Shown one piece after another: positions 9,536-17,883 of a stretch of 64,000 nucleotides of DNA. The position numbers were made by a program, and so were the translations under genes. Within the stretch, counting starts at the first letter, position 1; every line of letters starts with the position of its first letter. The stretch spans positions 3,592,001-3,656,000 of the forward strand of contig NZ_CP082839.1 of the NCBI RefSeq assembly GCF_019930585.1, in the 5' to 3' direction. This DNA is from Sphingomonas nostoxanthinifaciens (GTDB taxonomy: Bacteria; Pseudomonadota; Alphaproteobacteria; Sphingomonadales; Sphingomonadaceae). A model generated the notes under the pieces. It saw nothing but the letters and a program-made list of their open reading frames with translations, had not been told where the DNA came from and ran no database searches.

Positions 9536-9844
9536 TTAACGCCGTCGATGCTTTCCGCCGTAGCGATGGCCGATATAGTCGCTGAGGCCGGTCATGATCG
9601 TCGCCGCCTCGCTGGCTTCCCGATCGCAGCATGGCAGGGGGTCGTGGCTCGGATCGGCGGCGCGCGCCTTCACCTTGACGCACAATTCCTCGATATCCGC
9701 ACGCGAGAGGATGTTACGCTCCCGCAGCAGGCAGAGCAGGCTCTGCAGGATCACGATGCTCTTGTCGGTGGTGCCGACAGCGTTGTCCGTCAGGCTTGCG
9801 ATGCCCGCTTCGGCGGGGCTGCTCTCAAAGTGGACGATGGACAT
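9536..9844 (-). CDS. Conserved hypothetical protein, 102 aa
   Basis: A 102-residue soluble protein with balanced composition (SIVILQSLLCLLRERNILSR and ADIEELCVKVKARA look like two helices). It starts with ATG at 9844, preceded on its strand by GGAAGGAGAGGTCC-like purines, a good ribosome-binding site. There is no signal peptide or membrane segment. Proteins of this size and start (MSIVHFESSP) seem familiar from sphingomonads without an assigned function; that is recollection, not a database result. It lies alone between the autotransporter and the efflux operon, transcribed in the same direction as the operon, about 97 bp after its end. Confidence 0.65.
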   Translation of the reverse strand: MSIVHFESSPAEAGIASLTDNAVGTTDKSIVILQSLLCLLRERNILSRADIEELCVKVKARAADPSHDPLPCCDREASEAATIMTGLSDYIGHRYGGKHRRR

Positions 9845-9941
9845 GGACCTCTCCTTCCGGGGGGAAGGATATGCCTCTCCGCGTCCGCTGCAAGCGGAGT
9901 CTTTGATATGTCATGCGGGCGTCGCGGCGGCGCCTGCCCTG

Positions 9942-11441
9942 CTATTTCAGGCCGCCGCCGAGCGTTCGATAGAGCGTGATGAGGTTGCTCGCCTCGGCCA
10001 GCCGGGTCGAGACCAGGGTCTGCTGCGCGGCATATGAGGTGCGCTGCGTGTCGAGCGTGGTCAGAAACGAGTCGACCCCCGCGCGATAGCGCGCCGTGGC
10101 GAGCTTGGCCGCGATCTCCGCTGCCGCCGCCTTGCGCTGCTGCGCGTCGATCTGCTCATGGATCGTCCCGCGCGTCGCGAGCGCATCGGCCACCTCGCGA
10201 AACGCAGTCTGGAGCGTCTTCTCGTAGGTCGCCACCGCCACGTCGCGGCTGGCCTTGGCGTAAGCCAGATTGCCCAGGTTACGCCCGTAATCGAAGATCG
10301 GCAGAACGGCCGAGGGTGCGACCGTCCACGCCTTCGTCCCGCTGTCGAACAGGCTCGACAGTTGCGGCGCGATCGTGCCGATCGAGGCGGTGAGCGAGAT
10401 GGTGGGGAAGAAGGCCGCGCGCGCCGCGCCGATATTTGCGTTCTGGGCCTTCAGCTGATCCTCGGCCTGCAGCACGTCCGGCCGCTGCTGCAGCAAGGTC
10501 GAAGAGATACCGGCGGGCAGATCCGAGATCGTGAACGCGCCCAGCGTGGCGGGCAGCAGCTCGGTCGGCACGGTGGTGCCGACCAGCAGGTTCAGCGCAT
10601 TCTGATCCTGCGCGATCTGCGAGCGGAGCACGGCGGTATCGTTGCGCGCATTTTCGTAATTGGTTTCGGCCTGCCGCGATTCCAGCTCGGAGCTGGTGCC
10701 GATGCGGAACTGCGCACGGGTCAGCTCGAGCGTGTCGGCATAGGTCTTCAGCGTCTGCTCGGAGATCTTGAGCTGATCCTGATCGGCCGCCATCGTCGCA
10801 TAAGCGGTGGCGATCTCGCCGATCAGCATGATCCGCGTGGCGCGCGACCCCTCTTCGGTCGCGAGATACTGGTCGAGCGCGGCCTTCGTCAGGTTGCGCA
10901 CCCGGCCCCACAGATCGAGCTCGAACGCGCTGACACCCAGCCCGACCTGATAGATCTTGATCGTGTCGGACGTGGTCGTCGCACTGCCCGTGGTCGTGCC
11001 GGTGGTGACGCCGGTGCCCGTGCCGGTCGTGGTGCCCGCGCCCGCGCCGGTCGTGCCGGTGCCGGTCACGCCGGAGATGCCGTAGGGGCTGTTGGTGAAG
11101 GTGGCCGAGGCCTGCCCGCTCACCGACGGCAGAAGGTCCGCGCGCTGGACATGATATTGGGCGCGCGCCTGCAGCACGTTGCCGGCGGCGACGCGCAGAT
11201 CGCGGTTGTTGGCCAGCCCCAGCGCGATCACCTGGCGGAGGCGATCGTCGGTGAAGAAATCTTGCCAGCCGATGTGGGTCGGGTCGGGCGCGGCCGCATC
11301 GGCGACCGGATAGGTGCCGCCGCTCGGCAGGGTCGCCGGCGCGGCATTGGCCGATCGAACATGCTTGGGCGCGAAATCGCAGCCCGCCAGCAGGAGCGGC
11401 GCGAGCGCGGCAAGCGCGAGGCGGGTCGGCCGCGCGCTCAT
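9942..11441 (-). CDS. RND efflux outer-membrane channel lipoprotein (NodT/OprM family)
   Basis: A 499-residue TolC-like outer-membrane factor with a lipoprotein signal peptide and lipobox LLLAGC at residues about 16-21, so it is acylated at that Cys. Two repeated OEP domains follow ([57 protein letters not shown]). Its ATG at 11441 overlaps the TGA of the RND pump gene (ATGA), so it is the last gene of a three-gene efflux operon and forms the exit duct. Residues about 118-155 are an unusual, almost pure Thr/Gly stretch not needed by the fold. Substrates of the pump are unknown; multidrug export is the general expectation. Confidence 0.93.
   Translation of the reverse strand: MSARPTRLALAALAPLLLAGCDFAPKHVRSANAAPATLPSGGTYPVADAAAPDPTHIGWQDFFTDDRLRQVIALGLANNRDLRVAAGNVLQARAQYHVQRADLLPSVSGQASATFTNSPYGISGVTGTGTTGAGAGTTTGTGTGVTTGTTTGSATTTSDTIKIYQVGLGVSAFELDLWGRVRNLTKAALDQYLATEEGSRATRIMLIGEIATAYATMAADQDQLKISEQTLKTYADTLELTRAQFRIGTSSELESRQAETNYENARNDTAVLRSQIAQDQNALNLLVGTTVPTELLPATLGAFTISDLPAGISSTLLQQRPDVLQAEDQLKAQNANIGAARAAFFPTISLTASIGTIAPQLSSLFDSGTKAWTVAPSAVLPIFDYGRNLGNLAYAKASRDVAVATYEKTLQTAFREVADALATRGTIHEQIDAQQRKAAAAEIAAKLATARYRAGVDSFLTTLDTQRTSYAAQQTLVSTRLAEASNLITLYRTLGGGLK
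10965..11090. repeat. Low-complexity Thr/Gly-coding repeat inside the efflux channel gene
   Basis: Imperfect GTC/GTG/CCG-type triplet repeats encode alternating Thr and Gly over about 38 residues of the outer-membrane factor. The block interrupts the region between the first helical hairpin and a beta-strand (before FELDLWGR), so it probably extends a surface loop. Such repeats can change length by slippage. Confidence 0.6.
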
Positions 11442-14400
11442 GCGCCCTGCTCCGCCATCTGGCCGTCCGGCGTCGCAGCCCGCTTCTTGTCGTGGCCGAA
11501 CAGGCGGCCGACCACCACGAAGAACATCGGCACGAAGAAGATCGCGAACATCGTCGCCGAGAGCATGCCGCCGACCACCGCGCGACCGATCGCATTCTGG
11601 CCGCCCGCGCCCGCCCCGGTGGCGATCGCGAGCGGAAAGACGCCGAACACGAAGGCGAGGCTGGTCATCAGGATCGGGCGCAGGCGCAGCTTGGCCGCCT
11701 GGATCGCCGCATCGAAGGTCGTCATGCCGTCCTCCTGCATCCGCTCCTCGGCGAACTCGACGATCAGGATGGCATTCTTGGCCGAGACGCCGATGGTCGT
11801 GATGAGGCCCACCTGCAGGTAGATGTCGTTGTTGAGCCCGGTGATCCACGCCGCGAACAAGGCGCCGACGACACCCAGCGGCACGACGAGCATGACCGCG
11901 ATCGGCACCGACCAGCTCTCGTAGAGCGCCGCGAGACACAGGAACACGATGACCAGCGACAGCGCGTAGAGCGACGGCGCCTGACCGCCCGACAACTGCT
12001 CTTCGTACGACAGGCCGGTCCAGCTCAGGCTGGTCCCCGCCGGCAGCTTGGCCTGCATCTCCTCCATCGCCCGGAGCGCCGTGCCCGAGCTCTGGCCGGG
12101 CGCAGGCGTGCCGAGAATCTCCATCGCGGGCTGGCCGTTATAGCGGGTCAGCGCGACCGGCGCGTTCGACCAGCTCAGGCTCGAAAAGGCCGAATACGGC
12201 GCCATCTTTCCGTTCGTGCCGCGCACGTAGAAGTCGGCGAGGTCTTCGGGCTTCATGCGATAGGGTTCGTCGGCCTGGACGTAGACGCGCTTCACGCGGC
12301 CGCGATCGATGAAGTCGTTGATGTAGCTGCCGCCCCACGCGGTCGAGATCGTGCTGTGCACGTCGGCGATCGACAGGCCGAGCGCGGAGGCCTTGTCCTG
12401 GTCGACATCGATCTTCAGCTGCGGCGCATCGTCGAGATCGTTGGGCCGCACGCCCGCGACGCGCGGATCGGACGCGGCCATGCCGAGCAACTGATTGCGC
12501 GCGGCGCGCAGCTTCTGGTGGCCGATCCCGGTCTCGTCGACGAGCTGCATGTCGAAGCCGGTCGCGTTGCCCAGTTCCTGGACGGCCGGCGGGATCAGCG
12601 CGAAGATCATGCCGTCATGCCACTGGCTGAACACGCCCATCGCGCGGCCGACGATCGCCTGCGCGCGGTTCTTGGCGCCGGGGCGCTCCTCCCACCGCTT
12701 GAGCGGGATGAAGATGATGCCGGCATTCTGGCCCTGGCCGGAAAAGGAGAAGCCGCTGATCGTGTAGACGCCCTGGATGTTGCCGGCTTCGGTCTTCAGG
12801 AAATGGTCGCGGGCCGTGGCCAGCGCCGCATCGGTGCGCGCCTTGGTGGCGCCCGCGGGCAGCTGGGCGAGCGCGATCGCGACGCCCTGATCCTCGTCGG
12901 GCAGGAAGCCGGTCGGCAAGCGCGTGAACAGGAAGACCATGCCGGCGACGATCAGCGCATAAGCGAGCAGCGAGCGCCCCCAGCGCGAGGCGGTCGAGCG
13001 CACGCCGCGCTCATACTTCTCCTGGCCGCGGTCGAAATAATAATTGAAGCCGTTGAAGAAGCGCGCGAGCAGCCCGTTGCCCTCGTGCTTCGTCGGGTCG
13101 TGCGGCTTCAGGATGGTCGCGCACAGCGCGGGCGTCAGGATCAGCGCGACCATCACCGACAGCGCCATCGCGGAGACGATGGTGATCGAGAATTGTCGAT
13201 AGATGACGCCGGTCGATCCGCCGAAGAAGGCCATCGGCAGGAACACCGCCGACAGGACGAGCGCGATACCGACGAGCGCGCCGGTAATCTCGTCCATCGA
13301 TTTTCGCGCCGCCTCGCGCGGCGAGAGATGTTCGGTGACGATCAGTCGCTCGACATTCTCGACGACGACGATGGCGTCGTCGACGAGCAGGCCGATCGCC
13401 AGCACCATGCCGAACAAGGTCAGCACGTTGATCGAATAGCCGGCGATCTTGAGCACCGCGAAGGTGCCGAGCAGCACCACCGGCACCGCGATCGTCGGGA
13501 TCAGGGTCGCCCGCCAGTTCTGCAGGAACAGGAACATGACGAGGAAGACCAGCACGACCGCCTCGAGCAGCGTCTCCACGACCTGACGGATCGACAGCCG
13601 CACGAACGGCGTCGTGTCGTACGGGTAGATTACGTGGACGTCGGGCGGAAACTGCTTGGCGATCTCGTTGACGCGCGCCTTCACGAGCGCGACGGTATCG
13701 AGCGCGTTGGCGCCGGCGGCGGGCTTGATCGCGATGCCGGAGGCCGGCAGGCCGTTCCACTTGCCCTCGAAGCCGAACGTCTCCGCGCCGATATGGACGC
13801 GCGCCACGTCGCGGATGCGCACCACCGATCCGTCGGCATTGGACTTGAGCCGGATCGCGCCGAACTCGTCGGCGGTCTGCAGTCGCGACGCGACGGTCAC
13901 GGTCGCGTTCAGCATCTGCGTGGCCGGCGCCGGCGCCTGGCCCAACTGCCCGGCGGAGACCTGGGCGTTCTGCGCGGTCACCGCCGATGACACGTCGGTC
14001 ATCGTCAGGCCGTAGGTCTGCAGCTTCAGGGGATCGACCCAGATGCGCATCGCATATTGGCTGCCGAAGACCTGGGTATCGCCCACGCCGTTGATGCGGC
14101 TGACCGGATCCTGGATCTTCGAGACGACGAAGTCGCTCAGGTCGTCACTGTCGTGCAGCTTCGGATTGTCGGAATAGAGGCCGACGAAGATCAGGAAGTT
14201 CTGCGTCGCCTTGACGACGCGGATGCCCTGCTGCTGCACCTCCTGCGGCAGGAGCGGGGTCGCCGCCTGCAGCTTGTTCTGCACCTGCACCTGGGCGATG
14301 TCGGCATTCGTGCCCTGCTCAAACGTCAGCGTGATCGTGACCGTTCCGGCCGAGCTGGAATTCGACGAGAAGTAGCGAAGGTTATCGATGCCCTTCAGCT

Positions 14401-14602
14401 GCTGCTCGATGATCTGGGTCGTCGTGTTTTCAAGCGTCTGCGCGTCGGCGCCCGGATAGGTCGCGTTGATCGCGATCGTCGGCGGCGCGATCGCCGGATA
14501 TTGCGAGATCGGCAGCTGCGTGATCGCGATCGTGCCGAGCAGCATCAGCACGATGGCGATGACGAAGGCGAAGATCGGCCGATTGATGAAGAAGCGCGAC
14601 AT
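11438..14602 (-). CDS. RND family multidrug efflux pump, inner-membrane permease (HAE1/AcrB type)
   Basis: A 1054-residue AcrB-like proton-driven transporter of full family length. It begins [20 protein letters not shown] (TM1). The paired aspartates of TM4 are seen in [16 protein letters not shown] and the TM10 lysine in [17 protein letters not shown]; these form the proton relay. The two large periplasmic loops carry the porter and docking domains (for example [17 protein letters not shown]). It sits second in the operon, 15 bp after the membrane fusion protein and overlapping the outer-membrane channel gene by 4 bp. Together the three form a tripartite pump from inner membrane to outside. 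The substrate range cannot be predicted; the divergent TetR gene is the likely regulator. Confidence 0.96.
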   Translation of the reverse strand: MSRFFINRPIFAFVIAIVLMLLGTIAITQLPISQYPAIAPPTIAINATYPGADAQTLENTTTQIIEQQLKGIDNLRYFSSNSSSAGTVTITLTFEQGTNADIAQVQVQNKLQAATPLLPQEVQQQGIRVVKATQNFLIFVGLYSDNPKLHDSDDLSDFVVSKIQDPVSRINGVGDTQVFGSQYAMRIWVDPLKLQTYGLTMTDVSSAVTAQNAQVSAGQLGQAPAPATQMLNATVTVASRLQTADEFGAIRLKSNADGSVVRIRDVARVHIGAETFGFEGKWNGLPASGIAIKPAAGANALDTVALVKARVNEIAKQFPPDVHVIYPYDTTPFVRLSIRQVVETLLEAVVLVFLVMFLFLQNWRATLIPTIAVPVVLLGTFAVLKIAGYSINVLTLFGMVLAIGLLVDDAIVVVENVERLIVTEHLSPREAARKSMDEITGALVGIALVLSAVFLPMAFFGGSTGVIYRQFSITIVSAMALSVMVALILTPALCATILKPHDPTKHEGNGLLARFFNGFNYYFDRGQEKYERGVRSTASRWGRSLLAYALIVAGMVFLFTRLPTGFLPDEDQGVAIALAQLPAGATKARTDAALATARDHFLKTEAGNIQGVYTISGFSFSGQGQNAGIIFIPLKRWEERPGAKNRAQAIVGRAMGVFSQWHDGMIFALIPPAVQELGNATGFDMQLVDETGIGHQKLRAARNQLLGMAASDPRVAGVRPNDLDDAPQLKIDVDQDKASALGLSIADVHSTISTAWGGSYINDFIDRGRVKRVYVQADEPYRMKPEDLADFYVRGTNGKMAPYSAFSSLSWSNAPVALTRYNGQPAMEILGTPAPGQSSGTALRAMEEMQAKLPAGTSLSWTGLSYEEQLSGGQAPSLYALSLVIVFLCLAALYESWSVPIAVMLVVPLGVVGALFAAWITGLNNDIYLQVGLITTIGVSAKNAILIVEFAEERMQEDGMTTFDAAIQAAKLRLRPILMTSLAFVFGVFPLAIATGAGAGGQNAIGRAVVGGMLSATMFAIFFVPMFFVVVGRLFGHDKKRAATPDGQMAEQGA

Positions 14603-14617
14603 GGTCGATCCGTTCGC

Positions 14618-15778
14618 TTACTTGGCCGCTGCCGGCTGGCCGGCGGCGGGCGCATCGGCCGGCTTGCCCGTATAGGGCGCGGGCGTCACGGGCGCGCCGG
14701 GGCGCAGCATCATGCCGCCCTCCACGATCACCTTGTCGCCGGCCTTCACGCCGTCGCTGACGATCCAGTCGTCACCGGACGTCCGGCTCGTCGTGAGCTG
14801 GCGAAGCTCGACCTTGTTGCCGGCGCCGATCACCATGACGGTGGGATTGCCCTTTTCGTCGCGGGAGACCGCACGCTGCGGCACGAGCAGTGCCTGTGCC
14901 TGCGTGCCCTCGACCAGCTCGGCGCGCGCATACATGCCCGGCAGCAGCAGCCGCTGCGGGTTGGGGAAGGTCGCACGAATGGTCTGCGATCCGGTCGTCG
15001 CGTCGACGGTCACGTCGGCGAACTGGAGCGTGCCGGCAAACGGGTAGGTGCTGCCGTCTTCCAGCTTCAGCTGGACGCGCGCGCCGCTCTTGCCGTTACG
15101 CGCGACGTTGCCGGCGAGGATCTTCTGGCGGAGCGCCAGCACCGCGGCGCTCGCCTGGTTGACGTCGACATAGACGGTGTCGATCCGCTGGATCGTCGTC
15201 AGCGCGTCGGCCTGTCCGGTGGTGACGAGCGCGCCCGGCGTATAGGTCGACCGGCCGATCCGCCCGGAAATCGGCGCCTTGATCTTGGTGCGTTCGAGAT
15301 CGATCGTCGCGGTGCGGAGCGCCGCCGTCTGCGCCGCGACGTCGGCCTCGGCCTGGCCGGCGCTGGTCTGCGCATTCTCGTAATCCTGCTTCGAGATCGC
15401 GTTGATCGCAACCAGCTGGCCGTAGCGTTGCGCCAGGTTCCGGCTGGAGTTGATCGCCGCCCGCGCCCTGACGAGTGCCGCGCGCGCATTGGCGACGGCC
15501 GCCTCATAGGGCGCCGGATCGATCTGATAGAGCGCCTGCCCCTGCCGGACCTCGTCGCCTTCGCGGAACAGACGGCGCAGGATGAGGCCATTGACCTGCG
15601 GACGCACGTCCGACGTCTCGAATGCGGCGACGCGGCCGGGCAATTCGGTGGTCAGCGACACCGTCGCCTCCTTGACCGTCACATAGCCCGCCTGCGGCGG
15701 CGGAGGCGGCGGTGGCGCCTTCTTCGCACAGGCGCCGAGCGCGAAAACGAGCGAAAGTAGGACGAGACGAGACTGCAT
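14618..15778 (-). CDS. RND efflux periplasmic adaptor (membrane fusion) lipoprotein
   Basis: A 386-residue AcrA-like adaptor. The start at 15778 gives MQSRLVLLSLVFALGAC, a lipoprotein signal with lipobox LGAC, followed by a short polyproline spacer. Visible domains are the lipoyl half-motif (GLILRRLFREGDEVRQGQ), an alpha-helical hairpin (about residues 95-155), a second lipoyl half (KAPISGRIGRS) and the beta-barrel and membrane-proximal domains ending in an Ala/Pro-rich tail. A GTG 48 bp upstream (15826) is in frame but lies within the palindromic operator and would bury the lipoprotein signal, so it was rejected. It is the first gene of the efflux operon and links the inner-membrane pump to the outer-membrane channel. 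Confidence 0.93.
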   Translation of the reverse strand: MQSRLVLLSLVFALGACAKKAPPPPPPPQAGYVTVKEATVSLTTELPGRVAAFETSDVRPQVNGLILRRLFREGDEVRQGQALYQIDPAPYEAAVANARAALVRARAAINSSRNLAQRYGQLVAINAISKQDYENAQTSAGQAEADVAAQTAALRTATIDLERTKIKAPISGRIGRSTYTPGALVTTGQADALTTIQRIDTVYVDVNQASAAVLALRQKILAGNVARNGKSGARVQLKLEDGSTYPFAGTLQFADVTVDATTGSQTIRATFPNPQRLLLPGMYARAELVEGTQAQALLVPQRAVSRDEKGNPTVMVIGAGNKVELRQLTTSRTSGDDWIVSDGVKAGDKVIVEGGMMLRPGAPVTPAPYTGKPADAPAAGQPAAAK

Positions 15779-15809
15779 CTGGGATTTCCGGTTGAATCGC
15801 GGCAGAAGG

Positions 15810-15827
15810 TGTGAATAGTCGTTCACA
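15810..15827. promoter_or_regulatory. 18-bp palindrome, probable TetR operator
   Basis: TGTGAA-N6-TTCACA, perfect 6-bp arms, lies in the 76-bp gap between the divergent efflux operon and the tetR gene. Its position (32 bp before the adaptor start, 28 bp before the tetR start) is right for a repressor site controlling both directions. No other palindrome of this quality was noticed in the gap. Confidence 0.6.
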
Positions 15828-15854
15828 GTTCATATCGCCAGTGGAATTGTTGCA

Positions 15855-16517
15855 GTGCGGTCATTCGGCTCGATCGTCGCGAGCGACCAGGAAGACGCCG
15901 GGGCGTCCGCGCCCGACCTGATCTGCGGGCTTTCGTCGCGCGCGATCGAGCGCCGCCGTCGCGTGACGGACGCCGCGCGCACCCTGTTTTGCGAACATGG
16001 CTTTCACAACACCGCCATCGCCCAGATCGCGGAGGTGTCCGGCATCAAGGTCGGGCAAATTTACCGCGATTTCGATGGCAAGGACGCGATCGTCGCCGAA
16101 ATCGTGCGTGGCAATCTCGCGAACCTTCCCGGTCAGGATGCGCTCGCGCTGGCCATCGCCGCCGCCGATCCGGGCGCCATCCGGGCATGGATCGCCGGCT
16201 TCGTCGGGCACGAACTCAATCCGCAGGATCGCTACCTGCTCCCCGAAATCATCGTCGAGGCGGGTCGCAACAATCGGGTCGCAGCTTTGGTCGGCAGCGT
16301 CGGTCGCTGCATCCGCGAAGGGCTCGATACCGCGTTGATGGCGCTGGCGCCCGGCGACGCGAAGGCCGATCAGCGCCGCGCCGTCGCCGAACTGATCCTC
16401 ACGCTCATGATCGGCCTGCCGCTGCATCTGCTGGCCGTCGGCGGGCTCGACACTGCCGAGACCGGGCAGCGTTTTTCAGAGATGGTGATGCGCGAACTGG
16501 ATCACCTCGCGGCCTAG
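15855..16517 (+). CDS. TetR/AcrR family transcriptional regulator
   Basis: A 220-residue TetR regulator. The helix-turn-helix spans about residues 35-82: TDAARTLFCEHGFHNTA, IAQIAEVSGIKVGQIYRDF and DGKDAIVAEIV. The C-terminal half is an all-helical ligand-binding and dimerisation domain with no recognisable ligand signature. The start is GTG at 15855; the N-terminal extension of about 30 residues before the HTH is longer than average. It is divergent from the RND efflux operon with a palindromic site in between, so it most likely represses the pump until a pump substrate binds. The gene converges on the diguanylate cyclase gene downstream. Confidence 0.92.
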   Translation: MRSFGSIVASDQEDAGASAPDLICGLSSRAIERRRRVTDAARTLFCEHGFHNTAIAQIAEVSGIKVGQIYRDFDGKDAIVAEIVRGNLANLPGQDALALAIAAADPGAIRAWIAGFVGHELNPQDRYLLPEIIVEAGRNNRVAALVGSVGRCIREGLDTALMALAPGDAKADQRRAVAELILTLMIGLPLHLLAVGGLDTAETGQRFSEMVMRELDHLAA

Positions 16518-16557
16518 TCTCGCCAAGGCCTCGTTGGGGCCTGAGCGGCGGCGCAAT

Positions 16558-17754
16558 TCAGGCCGCCGCCTGCGACTCGCAGTGCGACATCCGGGCCGCC
16601 TGCGGATCTTCGCCCGCCGACGCGATCCGGTTACGTCCGCGCGCCTTCGCCGCATAAAGCGCCATATCCGCGTTCGCCAGCAACGCCGCGAGGCTCGGCC
16701 GCCGGCCGTCCTGCTCGGCCACGCCGATGCTGACGGTGGTGCGCACGGGCATGCCGTGCCCGGTCAGCGTCACCGTCGCGGCGAACCGCTCGGCAATGGC
16801 CTGCGCGATCCTTCGTGCCTGCCCGCCGTCGCAGCCCGGCAGCAGCGCCGCGAACTCCTCGCCCCCGATGCGCGCCAGGATGGTATCGGAACCCACGATG
16901 CCGTGCGCGGCCGTCGCGAACGACTTGAGCACCTCGTCGCCGATCGCGTGGCCGTGGCGATCGTTGATCGCCTTGAAATGATCCAGGTCGAAGGCCAGCA
17001 GCGACAAAGGCCGGTCGGTGCGATCGACCAGGCGCGCGCCCTGTTCGAAAAACCATTCGCGATTGCCGAGCCCGGTCAGATAATCGGTGCGCGACCGCGT
17101 CAGGAGCCGGTTGTGCGCTTCCTCGCGGATCATCGCGAGCAGCGCCATCGGCAGCACGACCGAGTACAGGACACCGCCATACATCGTCACCGCCGCCGCG
17201 ATCTTCAGCGCGGGTAGCCCGTAGACCTCGAACAGGATCGGCAGGATCAGCGCCCTGGCCGCATAAAGCAATGCGTGGCAGCCGCTCACCACCACGACGA
17301 CGTGACGCGATCGCATGTCGCGCAGCTGCCTGGCCAGGCCAACCTCGATCGCCGTGGCGCCGCACGCGACGGCGATCGGGAATGCAGAGGCATAATCCCA
17401 GATCGCATTCTGCGCGCGCACGCCGCCGAACGCCCAAAGCGCCGCCATCGCGGCGACGGTCGCGATGGACGGGCGACGATAATGACGGCCGCTCAACGAG
17501 GCGACCGCGTCCAGAATGAGCAGATAGCCCGACAGGATGATCAGGTTGCTGCACGGCCGATTGAACGCACCGAGCACAAGGTCATGACTGGTCGCGAGCA
17601 GGCAGCCGACGGCAATACAGATGTAGGCCGCCGCTAAACCGCCCAATGTCTGGCGGCGCTCGGGGTGCCCATGAAGCTCCCACAGCGTCAGCCCTGCGCT
17701 GACGAGCAGCGTGCCCACGGCGAGCAGATAGAGCGTGGGGAGATCGATGTGCAT
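16558..17754 (-). CDS. Membrane-bound GGDEF diguanylate cyclase
   Basis: A 398-residue protein. Residues 1-205 hold about six hydrophobic segments (first: LPTLYLLAVGTLLVSAGLTLW), a membrane sensor region. Residues about 215-375 are a GGDEF domain: DYLTGLGNREWFFEQG, LLAFDLDHFKAINDRHGH, and the active-site motif as GGEEF at 297-301, a variant still compatible with c-di-GMP synthesis. The RxxD inhibitory site expected just upstream is absent (TILARI instead), so product inhibition through it is unlikely. The C-terminal tail is short and non-conserved. It is monocistronic, convergent with tetR and followed upstream by a sensor kinase. The signal is unknown. Confidence 0.92.
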   Translation of the reverse strand: MHIDLPTLYLLAVGTLLVSAGLTLWELHGHPERRQTLGGLAAAYICIAVGCLLATSHDLVLGAFNRPCSNLIILSGYLLILDAVASLSGRHYRRPSIATVAAMAALWAFGGVRAQNAIWDYASAFPIAVACGATAIEVGLARQLRDMRSRHVVVVVSGCHALLYAARALILPILFEVYGLPALKIAAAVTMYGGVLYSVVLPMALLAMIREEAHNRLLTRSRTDYLTGLGNREWFFEQGARLVDRTDRPLSLLAFDLDHFKAINDRHGHAIGDEVLKSFATAAHGIVGSDTILARIGGEEFAALLPGCDGGQARRIAQAIAERFAATVTLTGHGMPVRTTVSIGVAEQDGRRPSLAALLANADMALYAAKARGRNRIASAGEDPQAARMSHCESQAAA

Positions 17755-17883
17755 TCGGGCTGTCGTTCGCGTGCGGAGCTAGCCCGAAATGTTTTAATCA
17801 AAGGTTAACGCGCGGGCCAGCCGACCGTCGTCGACCCGGCGGCGGGCGGCGCAACGGCCGGCGCTTGATCCGTGGTCCGGGGT

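Noticed and set aside
9306..9683. 125-aa minus-strand frame next to the small conserved gene
   Set aside because: Its N-terminal half overlaps the better-supported 102-aa gene in another frame; only the last 30 residues look protein-like.
11492..13990. 832-aa plus-strand ORF antisense to the RND pump
   Set aside because: Composition (His/Arg/Asp-rich) is that of a complementary frame of a high-GC gene; the RND protein on the other strand is full length.
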